DNA of 10,633 nt from NCBI GenBank assembly GCA_028565715.1, contig JAOXYC010230792.1, forward strand, positions 1 through 10,633, given 5' to 3'. The notes beneath the pieces were generated by a model, which saw nothing but the letters and a program-made list of their open reading frames with translations, made no database searches and had not been told where the DNA came from. Source of the DNA: Phoronis pallida (taxonomy: Eukaryota > Phoronida > Phoronidae). The number at the start of each line of letters is the position of its first letter. Within the stretch, counting starts at the first letter, position 1. Both the position numbers and the translations under genes were made by a program. This document shows positions 1-9,549 of the stretch, piece by piece.

Positions 1-3000
1 GGCCTACGGGCATATGCTTTTTTAACTTATTGTATTTATTCAATCTTTTTTGATTGCAAATAAAGTTATTTATTATTTTAGACTACTAGAAAGTGTCACT
101 ATTAAAAAATTTCCGGCTCGTGTTATGTGTCTTTAGTCTACTTCCCTTGGTTCTTTTAAAGTTCAAAAGGAACAATTGACCTTCCAAAACACAAGTGATG
201 AAATATTTCTAAATTAGGATAATATCAAATTTTTATATGGTAATTTAAAGCATGGACAATTACACCATCTTAACGGCTTGACCCATTCCAAACTATTTAC
301 TACCATGTATAGTAAGGCTAGGTAATATGAGGGTTGTAGTGATGGATGAAACACAATGGAAAGGAAGTCTAGTCATTGAGACATTATTTTGATGTACGAT
401 TACCATAAGAATGATTGATGGCTGAAATTTTATGAATGGGTCAGAGAGAGGATATGTGTGTTTATTATTATAATCCAGTAAATCCACTGTGAGCTGCTGT
501 GTTTATTATGTGGTCATACACAACATTTCACAAGGTGTGGTTTAGGTGAGTAGACAATCTCAGCTGGTAAGAATTGCAATAGAGATATTTCTTGGCTGTC
601 TTTTGAAGAAGGACACTGGTAGGTTTTCAAACTGGGTCAAGGATTGATTTTTTAAGGGAGAATGCTATGTAAAGTTATAAATTATGGAATGGGTTACTAA
701 TTCAAATTGTATAATTTGTGGAGTAGGTCTCTAAAGGAGCTGAAACCTTGAAATTTGCATTCCCAATGGCCAACTCAATCAATACTGTATGCTTTGTGTT
801 CATGTGAATTCTAAATCTGTAATCACAGATGGTTTTAAAGTCAGATTGGATTTATTTTATGAAAAGACCAATTCTGGATATTACATCAGTAAGTCAGTGA
901 ATAATGGTTTGTAAAGTATTAGGGCCTAATTAGGAATTATATTGAGCCCATCAATTTAACAAAAGGAATTAATATTTCATTGTAAAGAATTCATTATAAT
1001 TATATAAATTTTAATTAGTTTTTAAAAAGATATCAGATGGGGAGCATCCTGTCATTTGAAATAACTATTAGTATGAAATAGGTGTGGGTAACTAAAAATT
1101 TACAATATCAAGTCTAGGCATACTAAATATTTTTGCCTTAAATTTGATACCTAGAAAAATTTATATGTACATGCTCATAGTTATTAAAAATTCATCAAAA
1201 CCTGGAGAGGGTTGTGTACAAAACTCTTAAATTCAATAAAAAATATTTTGGTTATTTTCACCCAGCAGTGAAATATGTGGTTGAAGAAGGCATGTTGAAA
1301 TGGGGAGTTTGTTTACATTAACACATCCTTATCATTGCTGAGTTAGTTCCCCTGTTGAGATGATGTACACTCAGACTTTCATGTGTTATCAACATTACTC
1401 ATAATCACTCAGTCTGCTCAAGCTATATGATAGAAGTGGAGTCTTTACTGAGCTGTTTACTGAGATTGTCAGAGTTTAGCCTTGGTTTAGGCCCATCTTC
1501 CATAAATTATGTGCTGGATTTTAGCTGAGGATGAACTGCTTTTCGATTAATATAAGATTGAGGTATGTTTGTAACTAGGCAGAATTCCTATTTTCATTTT
1601 GGTGATGTTTCAAACCTTGTCTCGCATTGGATTACATCAGCTGCAGATAAAGGTGAATTGAATCTTTACTCGAGTGTTTTGCTAATAAGTGCTGATGAAC
1701 ATTCTAGTCTTGGGCATTCATTTTGGAAGCATATTTTCTTGGAGATGGGACTGGCTTTCATGACTCATTGTCGATTCTGTTCAGATTCAGATTTACAATT
1801 TTGTGTGAGGGTATGTGAAGTGCATTTCTTGTTCTGTAATCCCTGATGTAAGGTCTGACAATCACTCCCATGTTAGGCATTGCTTATGAGATTGGCAAGT
1901 AGATTTTGTTGCAACTTCAATGAGACAGGCCTTTGCAAAGCTCTACTAGATATGTATGGAAACTCTATGTCAGACAGACTCAGTCAGCTGATTTGTTTTT
2001 AGGGATCAAATTTGTAAATATTGCCTCACAGTCTTTTGTGAGTACTGCAAATATTTAAGCTCTTGTCAGAATTAAGATGCTAACATTTACAATTTGCAAT
2101 CAGCCTACAGTGCTAAAAAATGCCAGTTCTTTTGTTTGCATTGGATTGCCATTCAATGCACACGATTGTTCCTCCGGGAGCAGCGTATAATTACATTGAT
2201 TGGCCGATTACAAGTATATCATAGTGGTATCGACTTATCAACCAACATTCCTAGTCAAGTTCATTTATTGACCATTATATCTGTATCAAACGTTTAATGT
2301 TACACATCGAATTTGATATACTATTGTATTTGCTGATTGTATGTTTGTATTTGTATTGTATTATGTGTGTTTGTATTAGGCTTGTTGAAGTTGTTGGTAA
2401 TTATTCGATACCCCTAGCTGGTGCCATTGATTGGGCTGGTATTGCATTGTGGGATCAATGTAGGCTGGTATTTCACAAGTTTGATTTTGGTTCATATTGA
2501 TTGAATAATTTGCATGATGACAAATGTAACTCATAATAAGTGTGGTCAATTTATGCATGGACACATATAACATTGAATGAATGAATTTTAACACTGGGAC
2601 TCCCAGCAAAATACAAAGCTTACCTTAAACGTTTGAAGGGTGTTCACAGGTTCGTGAATCGAGGTGAAAATATAGCCTGGTTAGGCCGGTTAAACATATC
2701 GTGTCTTTGAATATTTAGTGTGAGACTAAGCGACAGAATGAATGTGTTCAGGCTCAAATGTTATACTTCTTTGGCATTTGAATGGCACTAACCTCCAAAG
2801 CCTGATTGGCGTTGCATTACAAACTAATCTTTATGAAACCATGATACATTATATATGCATAAACCATGCTGGTTTAAACAAATGTACAACTGAATCTTAT
2901 ACAAGACTATATAAAGATTATTTTCAGGTTCAAATTTTATCAATATGATTGGCACTGAACCCGAAGCCAGCTAAAAGCAGGTATTAAAATGTAGGAGTCT

Positions 3001-5421
3001 GATGCATGAACCATAAAGATCTCCCTACTGTGTATATTGTAAATAAACATATCAGACCATGATTAAACATGAGATCATGGGTCGAAATATAAATATTAGA
3101 TCATTCAATCTATCCAGTGGGCTAGCATGCATGACAGGCAGCAGTTGAACCAGGTAATTACAGGTAGCTGAACTGTGGCTGTTTACATGATGGACCGATT
3201 CAGGAGATCCTGCATTGGGCTGATTCAGACCTGCATATAAAACTGTTTGAAGTATGAATCTTCAGGAAATAATTTCATGGGTGTGGGTAGGTGGGGCAAG
3301 TCTGACTTCTTCCCTATAAAACCAATTTTAGTGGTCATTTCACTTTTCGAAATTGGTTGTTTAACTTAAATTTTTAGCATTCGGTTTCCAGTTAGATAGG
3401 CTTACTCTAGCTCTTTAGCTTCGCTGTTTATGCAGAAATTTCGATTGAAATTTCCTTTGTGCACATTTTTTGAGAAACAAATTCTACTTTAGGTACATCA
3501 TGGTGTCTTTTTGTGCTTCTTACACATTTTTTGTTCTGTGAACCATTGGTTCCTGATCAATCAGGCCTGGGGTTCATTGGCACTCCAATACCAACACATT
3601 GTATGCACATTGTGTAATATTTGAACCTGAGTTTTACAATCAATTATCATTTCATGTTTTGGAGATGTCGGTTTACATCGTTCATGGTTCATTTGTGCTG
3701 TTTTGGAGATCATTGCAATTGAATGGCATTGTAAATTCTGTAAAACTCCACATGAAGGCCATGATTCTGTAGTTGCCCATCCTCTGTTTTACAGTTGAAC
3801 ATGTTTGTTTACATACATTGTAAACACCCCAGGCAGTCAGGAATGCCACTCATCTAATCAATTTGGTCAGTAGGATGTTCAGTAGTGTACAGGTAATGTA
3901 GGTTAATGCCTGTGACCACTGGTCAAGATTCAGCTTACTATGGATTTATTATAGGACTTGCAGTGGTAAGGACTTTTTGATAACATAATGTGGGTGTGTT
4001 GTAGTGTAGAAGTTTGTTTATCTATTCAAAAGTTCATATTTGATTTTCTGATAACACGGCAACATGCTTGCTGTAACCATAGATTGATAGTGAAGATCTT
4101 CAACTGAACTCATGTTTAGCAATCGGTTGCAATTCAATGTCAATTTGCCTTATGATGATACATGGTTTTAAAGTTGCCCATTTAACATCTGGTTTGACGG
4201 TTTCGAACCGGATTTGAAATGGGTAACCTATTGCAGAAGACATGAAATTATTATCGAGAATCTGTTCAAAATTCTGTTATTTTTGCTGTAACTGAGCTGA
4301 ATAATGTTTTTTCTAAAGTCATTTAAAGTATTTCTTATCTAGACAATAATCTCAAGGCATTGATAAAAACCATCATTAAATTCAAGAAATTGTATTACTT
4401 GTTCGGATTTATTTAAAGATACCAGACCTATTTAATTCTCTGTGGAAGAACTAATACTGAAATGTGTATTAATCAGATATGCATGCATACATGTGTATTG
4501 CAGTATTATCAACTATTACATAACCATTAGGTAATACCTGTGTATTGCTTTGTCAAATGTGAATTATGTCTAGCCCATGCAATATGCAATTGAGATTTTT
4601 ATCATGAAAACCATTTCAGTAACAAGGTGCTAAAGTTCTATGTCCTGTTTTCATCATTTGAATTAATTTCAAGATGCCAATTTAGATATTAGACCCATTC
4701 TTTGGAATTTAGCAGTCAAAAAAAATCATGAAAGACCAAATTCATTATGGGCCAAATACCAGACATATCACAGTTACAACATTTTTGAATCAAGGTAATC
4801 TATGTTGTAATCTACCATAAAATCACAAGAGTTTATTGTGAAATTTGTAATCTGTTGAGCATTCAAATAATCCAGAAAAATGTGAGTAATTTTTCCTCAA
4901 GATTATGAATGGAGCTCAGCCTAGCCTAGCCTAGCATATTTATCATTCCTACTGTCTTGCTCACAGAGTACAGTCTCCATTCAGGCAGTTATTAATATCT
5001 TTGAATACATTGAAAACTATTCAAGCGAAGAGTGTAAAGGCTTTGTGTTTGGGTGTGTAATGCTTGGGGGATTTTACTGGCTGGAGTAGTGTGTGATGGA
5101 GGGGATTTTAACAGGTCATGATTAGGAAAGTCTGTCAGGTTAAAGAAAGTGAAAGGTGGGAGATTTTCCCAGAGATTTTGATTCAGGATGTTGATGTTAT
5201 AAGACTGGTGTACAGCAGTTATAAATTCTCTGGGAAATTCCTTCTGGTAGGATTGTGAGCTTGAATTTTAATGTGTTGTGAAGTTCTGTTTCTACCCTGA
5301 GGTGACAGTCATATTTTGAAATGGTTCCACAATAAGCTCACCTAGTCTCTAAGCTAGGTTGTCACGTCACGGGGCATGGGGCAGGCCTTGGTAACAACAA
5401 GAACACAGGCCACAACAATCT
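1..5421. other. Long non-coding stretch (upstream intron or intergenic)
   Basis: About 5.4 kb of AT-rich sequence in which I find no supportable exon on either strand. Open frames are short, rich in Cys, Leu, Ile and Phe codons typical of AT-rich non-coding DNA, and lack paired splice sites with domain-like protein. It holds scattered AATAAA-like strings (one near 60-65), a three-copy CCTAG pentamer run at about 4920-4935, and a short hairpin at about 3809-3829 (TGTTTACA and TGTAAACA around five bases). Because the first exon seen downstream is internal, part or all of this stretch may be intron of the same gene. Where the upstream gene boundary lies cannot be told from the sequence. Confidence 0.6.
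5163..5239. repeat. Imperfect inverted repeat, 17-bp arms
   Basis: Arms at 5163-5179 and 5223-5239 are inverted copies matching at 15 of 17 positions, with a perfect 11-base core (TTTCCCAGAGA and its complement), separated by 43 bases. Transcribed RNA could form a stem-loop. No target-site duplication or coding content was seen, so a chance or decayed foldback is as likely as a functional structure. Confidence 0.4.
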
Positions 5422-5548
5422 GTGTGCCTAGTTTTTTTACTCAGATACCCAGTATTTTGGATGTATGTACCAAGTATTCAAGTCCGTGTGCCCAGGTTTT
5501 TTGGTCCGTTGGCGGTGTTTGAGATCCATGTGTCGGGTTTTGTGGCCC
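5422..5548. repeat. Diverged minisatellite, about six units of ~21 bp
   Basis: Six consecutive units can be laid out at 5422-5444, 5445-5464, 5465-5485, 5486-5507, 5508-5527 and 5528-5548 (20-23 bases each). They share the layout RTGTGCCCAG, then a T-rich core, then a GTCC-like end; units 1, 4 and 6 are clearest and unit 5 weakest. Divergence between units is high, so this is an old array. It is GC-richer than its surroundings. The open frames running across it (5422-5664 and 5465-5761) are best explained by the repeat, since a period near 21 tends to keep stops out of a frame, and not by a gene. Confidence 0.6.
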
Positions 5549-6065
5549 TGTGTTTGTTGTTACCCAAGCCTGCTACTGTCTCCCCATCACAATGTGCCTC
5601 TGTCTTCTTCAGTTGCCTCCCCAGTGCCATCTTGGCTACAGTCTACACAGCCTGTGCACTTTAATCTAATCAGCTCTCCCCATAGGCAGTTAGTGGCAGA
5701 CTTTCATCAGCTAAATACAAGACTTCCCACAAATTATCTCATCTGCTTTCTACCACATTAAAACTCATTGCTATCAGTGTGAGAATCCCTACAACTGTAA
5801 TTCTCAGTACAGACCAGTGATTAATTTAATTAATTGAATTAGGTAAAGAGTTCATCCGTGATTTAATAAATCCAGGGTTTAGCTTAAAAATGCTTGAATG
5901 TCATGATCTCAAATGTCACCGAAATTAGCCAGAATTATCCTGCTTAGGAGTTAAGAATTTTTAGTACAATATTTGTACAGTGTAGAACTTTTTACGATTC
6001 CAATTTCCATATGCTTGAACAAGGGCTGTTTTCATTTCATAGCTTTTTAACTGTCAAAATAACTT
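5549..6065. other. Non-coding stretch between minisatellite and SINE
   Basis: The first 150 bases are relatively C-rich and may be a further decayed part of the neighbouring repeat. The remainder is AT-rich, with an ATTAATTTAATTAATTGAATTA run near 5820-5841. No splice-bounded coding segment, RNA gene or transposon end was recognised. Confidence 0.5.
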
Positions 6066-6321
6066 TAAAACTGAAGTACGTAAGTAAACTAAATCTTTTC
6101 CGAGGCTCATAAGGCCGGATGCTATTCTGGTCTCCCTGGCGTGAGTGGATGAGAGTGGGGGACAGTCTTCCCCTGGACAGGAGCTGTAGCTGGTACTCAT
6201 TCCCAGCTGAGTGGACTGGAACGTTGCCAGTAAATCTTAACTCACAACCTTACGATTGAAAGTCCGAAGCTCTACCAACTGGGCTAATCCGGTTAATCCA
6301 CTTGACAGTAAAACTGAAGTA
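6066..6321 (-). mobile_element. tRNA-derived SINE with 13-bp target-site duplication
   Basis: Read on the minus strand, the element (6079-6308, 230 bp) begins with a tRNA-like head. It has a match to the RNA polymerase III A box consensus (TAGCCCAGTTGG, followed by TAGAGC), then an anticodon-arm-like segment with a CTTTCAA loop, then a degraded B box (GGTTGTGAGTTAA). A tRNA-unrelated body follows, ending near 6102 in a GGCCTTATGAGCCTCGG-type tail. The element is bracketed by a perfect 13-base direct repeat, TAAAACTGAAGTA, at 6066-6078 and 6309-6321, as expected for target-primed insertion by LINE machinery. The head resembles a tRNA-Lys type body, but the anticodon-loop reading is too decayed to assign. 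About 15 bases lie between the duplication and the tRNA-like start. It encodes no protein. The SINE family was not identified. Confidence 0.82.
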
Positions 6322-6819
6322 ACCCTTAAAAACATCCAAATCTACAATTTAAATTCTGCAATTTACTTTGAAAGTATGTACTGGTCGTCCAACATAAGTG
6401 CAATATTGGTATAATTAATAACTGTTTGCTGACCCCTTGATCTGAGTCACACCAGTAATTAAACAGTGCCGTACTGGTAAACTGGTTCTCTCAGTTCTGT
6501 ACTTGAAGTTTCTTCAGGCTCATTAAACTAATTACACTGATGGATCTAGATAATGTGTCTGTCTGTTTTATGTATGGACAGTTGGTTTTTCATCTAGCAC
6601 ACTGAGGGACTGTTTGCTGTATCTATGCTCATCCTGTGTTGGCAGGATAGATAATCTTCTGCATGGAAGTATGTGAAGGTGAATATAATCCAGAAAGACG
6701 CCACAACTATCGCAGAGGCATAATTGGAACTCTTTTTGTCAAATCTTTTGTTGGTATTCTTACGCAATTTCACGTGTATGTAAATGTCATTATTTCATAT
6801 TCACTCTTTTTATTTGTAG
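6322..6819 (+). other. Intron end upstream of the RING exon
   Basis: This AT-rich stretch ends in a splice acceptor, a T-rich tract from about 6800 (TCACTCTTTTTATTTGTAG) with AG at 6818-6819. A frame continuous with the RING exon stays open back to an ATG at 6663, after an in-frame TAG at 6648. The segment translates to hydrophobic, low-complexity protein just before the exon, the ATG lacks a purine at -3, and the acceptor is strong. I therefore read it as intron, though an alternative first exon cannot be excluded. Confidence 0.6.
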
Positions 6820-6999
6820 AATTCCATGACACATTAGGACCACATAAAGAAATGGATGTACTTTACAACGACGTGTGTCCTACATGCCAGATACCGTTTG
6901 ACAAGGGGAAGAGGCGCCCTCTGTTGGACTCGTGTGGACATGAACGATGCTACATGTGTATGTTTCATAATGAGAACTGCCCTCTATGTGAAGGAGATA
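6820..6999 (+). CDS. Internal exon: C3HC4 RING finger, putative E3 ubiquitin ligase
   Basis: This 180-nt exon lies between the acceptor AG at 6818-6819 and a GTAAGT donor starting at 7000. It starts and ends in phase 1: the first codon takes one base from the previous exon and the last base (A) opens a codon finished by the next. Bases 6876-6989 encode a complete RING: DVCPTCQIPF, then a basic KGKRR stretch, then DSCGHERCYMC and NENCPLC. Spacing is C-x2-C-x15-C-x1-H-x2-C-x2-C-x6-C-x2-C, so all eight zinc ligands (seven Cys, one His) are present and the fold is unusually compact. RINGs of this type bind two zinc ions and recruit E2 enzymes to ubiquitinate substrates, so E3 activity is inferred from the family. 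I do not recognise the parent protein. Upstream residues EFHDTLGPHKEMDVLYN look like a linker. The RING sits in one exon, consistent with a movable module. Confidence 0.9.
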
Positions 7000-7374
7000 G
7001 TAAGTTACTATTAGTTATTTATAGTTAGAAAGGGCAATTTTTTATGCAACAAATAGCACATTTTGGGAGTTCCTTTGGGAAAGGACCGACTTCTTGAGGT
7101 TGTCAGTTTGTCTAAAGCTCGGGAATCCGTAGTTTCTGCGGGTTTGTCTCTCATCAAATTCCCAATTTTTTAGTTTCGCTACTAACCAAAATGGGTGTCT
7201 GATCGATTTTCACATGTATTGCTCCCCTAAATACTTAGTCTACTCAATGACATGTAAATGGCTGAAAGTGTGACTTTAAGGACAATTATTCTTTTTGAAT
7301 TAATCCAAAATTTTTACTATTTTGCCATGATGCTCTGTTTGCCTGATGCTAAAGAGATTGCCTTCTTATTTCAG
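7000..7374 (+). other. Intron, phase 1 (375 bp)
   Basis: It starts with a consensus GTAAGT donor directly after the RING exon and ends with CTTCTTATTTCAG at 7362-7374. It splits a codon whose first base is A (6999) and whose last two are TG (7375-7376), restoring Met after splicing. The sequence is AT-rich; an open frame at 7258-7671 runs across its end in a different frame from the exon and is a by-product. No repeat or RNA gene was recognised. Confidence 0.85.
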
Positions 7375-7602
7375 TGTATTCTCCGCAAAAAATTAACCAA
7401 AATGGAGTATCTCACATTCGCCAAAGTAGTGACACCCTCTACTCTGGGGACCACTATTCCCGACCAAAGATGCGCACAAACGGTCACCTCTCCATGCGAC
7501 AGTCACACAGCATGTATCCACAATACCCGATGTCTGAAACAAGCACGCAAACGTCACCCAAGCCTCTCTATCTGTCGCAGATGCCACAATATAACCACAC
7601 TG
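7375..7602 (+). CDS. Internal exon: Ser/Gln/Tyr/Met-rich linker of the RING protein
   Basis: This 228-nt phase 1-1 exon follows a TTATTTCAG acceptor and ends at a GTAAGT donor at 7603. Joined to the RING exon the reading is CEGD-M-YSPQKINQ. It encodes 76 residues rich in Ser, Gln, Tyr, Met, His and Pro, including YSGDHYSRPKMR, MRQSHSMYPQYPMSETSTQ and TSPKPLYLSQMPQYNHT. No folded domain, transmembrane segment or signal is visible, so it is probably disordered. Several Ser/Thr-Pro sites (YSP, TSP) and Tyr residues could be phosphorylated, which is inference. The coding call rests on splice sites, phase match with both neighbours and a higher GC level than the surrounding introns. Two longer open frames in other registers overlap it (7258-7671 plus, 7393-7794 minus), but neither fits the splice phases. 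Confidence 0.82.
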
Positions 7603-8357
7603 GTAAGTCCGGAGGGATTGAAATGTTTTGAACCATCGTTGCCTACTATTTACACAAAACATAAGGAATAATCTCCTAAACGCTTCCCACACAAAAAGAA
7701 AGAAATGACAAGAAAATGGATATGGACTTTGTGTGACAGAGTGTAAAATTATCCTTGTGATTTGTGTTGGTGAGCTCCGTACTTGGTATTCCACATTTTC
7801 TGTGTGAGATCATTGCTTGGTGGCACAGTTGCCAGAAAAGCCAAAGAAACCATCCTGTTCATTTTCTATGCTAAGCTCACTCGCTTGAATGTCGGGCATT
7901 CAAAATCTGAAGTTAAATGCATTGGATACACGGAGAAAATTAGATTGCATTTTTATTTTGTACAATAACGTGCAGAGTCTTGTTCATTGTTGTGTTTTCT
8001 AGATTGAATAAGCTTTCGCTGGTTATTAGATTTGTTTCATTCATTAGAAAATTGACATTTACACGTTCCCTGCTAGTTTTCTCACTGATATTCAACACAA
8101 AATAAAAGATCTAATATCCAAGTCAGGAACAGATGCCAGTTTACATGGTAAAAAAATAGTTTGATTCTAATTCCTTGTATCATTTATTATGTGCCGACTC
8201 GTGTAGTTTCTCATTTTCAAGCCTACATCTGTGGTTCTCATCAGTTGTGAAAATGTAGATAAATTTTTCATGCCAATTTAGACTGGAGGTTATTATTGTC
8301 GAGCCCTTTTGATCTCTAGCTCTTGTATTTTACCTACATCATCAAGCATTGAGAGCC

Positions 8358-8556
8358 AGGCGTATGAGTTCAGTCGGTAGGGCTTCTGATTTGTGCAGGT
8401 TTGAGCATTCTCTATACTGTTCTTTGCCTTCTTGAGCCCCAGGCTTTGACCGTTACCGATATTGGTCATCATAAGCCCGATATTATTTGGGAGACGGAGA
8501 GGCAAAGACTCGCCACAGTTACCGGGGTAGCTTCACCATGGCTAAAAGATGGATTT
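8358..8556 (+). mobile_element. Decayed tRNA-derived SINE-like element
   Basis: An A-box-like string at 8365-8377 (TGAGTTCAGTCGG, followed by TAGGGC) leads into TTCTGATTTGTG, which resembles the D-arm to anticodon-arm part of a tRNA. A B-box-like GGTTTGAGCAT follows at 8398-8408. The A to B spacing is about a dozen bases short of a real tRNA, suggesting an internal deletion. A GC-richer body with no coding sense follows to about 8556. A short ATCAAG occurs at 8341-8346 and again just after 8556, too short to be a firm target-site duplication. The body differs from the SINE at 6079-6308, so it is probably a different family. The element borders are estimates. Confidence 0.5.
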
Positions 8557-9176
8557 GGTATCAAGAAAGCTGTAAATATATAACCTGGATATAATTAGGA
8601 ATTTATAAGTTAATTTGTTTTTGGAAAAGTTACAAATTACTGAATTTCTATTTTGTCAACAAAAATCTGTTTTGCCAATTTATTCAGAAGTTGGGAAGGC
8701 TGGAAACTCACCAAACTACTGTCTGAATTCAGTAAGCCTGCATTTGAACATGTGGCAAATGAGGAATAAATTCCCACTAATGTTCAATTCTGTTTGTTAT
8801 GCAATGAATCACTGCAGTCTGAGGTCTGTAGTTCAGTAGTGTAGAGGATTAAAAGAAGGGATGGTGATTTAATAAAAACATTATTTTTTTTTATTTGGAT
8901 ATTTCAGTAGAAGTTCAAATCTTTATTTTATTTTTGTAACTTTGGTTAGCCAGACTCTCAGATTTATCTCCAGCATTTGATATGGTTGGCTAGCCAGACA
9001 GTTAAAAATGGCAAGTTTACTTTTAGAATTTGGCAATATGCCTGGCATTGAATGGCAGACAGTCTGACAGAACACTGCAATGAGCTGTGGGTGTCTTGAT
9101 TAATAACAAGACTAGATGTTTTGTTAATTGGCATGGAAACCAGCTAAATATTATTATTTAGAGATTTTTATGTGTA

Positions 9177-9398
9177 TCAAACTTTAGACTGGTGATGGAA
9201 AGTCTGTCAAAGCATTTAGTACAGTTCCTATTTTTTTAATACTTTTTCTACCTCTTTTGATTATAATGTAACCATGGTTACATTAAATACTTTTCAAACT
9301 TTGACTGCTGATGGAAAATCTGTCAAACTATTTGGTATGTTCCTCTGAATCTTTGTTAACCTGTTTTGATTACATTGTAACCGTGAAAACATGAAATA
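9177..9398. repeat. Diverged tandem duplication, 117-bp period
   Basis: Copy 1 starts at 9177 and copy 2 at 9294. Both open with TCAAACTTT, continue with GAYGGAAARTCTGTCAAA-type sequence, carry a CAGTTCCT or ATGTTCCT block, and later share TTTTGATTA, then TGTAACC. The first half is much better conserved than the second, which has small gaps. No coding frame runs through it. It lies near the 3' end of the intron, about 150 bases before the acceptor of the third exon. Confidence 0.7.
9264..9285. repeat. Perfect 22-bp palindrome
   Basis: The half-site TAATGTAACCA is followed immediately by its exact complement, with no spacer. It lies inside copy 1 of the 117-bp duplication. The matching part of copy 2 (about 9371-9392) keeps the left half approximately but not the right, so the symmetry either arose in copy 1 or was lost from copy 2. 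It could be a dimeric protein-binding site or simply chance within AT-rich repeat DNA. Confidence 0.75.
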
Positions 9399-9549
9399 AA
9401 CAAATTGAAAACTCATTTCTGAAACCTGTTGGTAAACTATGTTTTATGAACATCTTTCAACAATTCTGTGTAATTTTTTATGACATAGATTTTCATCTTG
9501 AAGAAATATAAAGGATGGTTATCTTAAAATTCTATTTATCCTTTGACAG

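Larger units (their letters stand above)
7603..9549 (+). other. Intron, phase 1 (1947 bp)
   Basis: It is bounded by a GTAAGT donor at 7603 and a CCTTTGACAG acceptor ending at 9549, and splits a Gly codon (G at 7602 plus GT at 9550-9551). It contains a decayed tRNA-like SINE and a diverged 117-bp tandem duplication, listed separately. The remainder (about 7609-8357 and 8557-9176) is AT-rich, with a short poly-T run near 8884. I saw no further exon in it, although a small alternative one could be missed. Near 8947-8998 the string TAGCCAGAC occurs twice, too short to call. Confidence 0.8.

Noticed and set aside
1-23. GGCCTACGGGCATATGC followed by T-run, resembling a SINE 3' tail
   Set aside because: Only the edge is in the window and no tRNA-like head can be seen, so it cannot be supported.
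1565-1846. 93-codon open frame on the plus strand
   Set aside because: No recognisable domain, no convincing paired splice sites, and composition like the AT-rich surroundings.
2647-2665. B-box-like string GGTTCGTGAATCG
   Set aside because: No A box at suitable spacing upstream and no tRNA fold, so neither a tRNA gene nor a SINE is supported.
2750-2980. Two loosely similar blocks beginning CAGGYTCAAAT and containing TGGCACT
   Set aside because: The match needs large gaps and may be chance in AT-rich sequence.
4920-4935. Three copies of CCTAG
   Set aside because: Too short an array to call a microsatellite of interest.
5422-5761. Two overlapping frames encoding hydrophobic, Cys-rich protein
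   Set aside because: Explained by the diverged ~21-bp tandem repeat; no splice or domain support.
7258-7671. 137-codon plus-strand frame overlapping the second exon
   Set aside because: It is in a different register from the exon. The exon frame joins both neighbours in phase 1 and this one does not; its N-terminal half is intron.
7393-7794. 133-codon minus-strand frame
   Set aside because: Antisense shadow of the second exon and its intron, with no domain.
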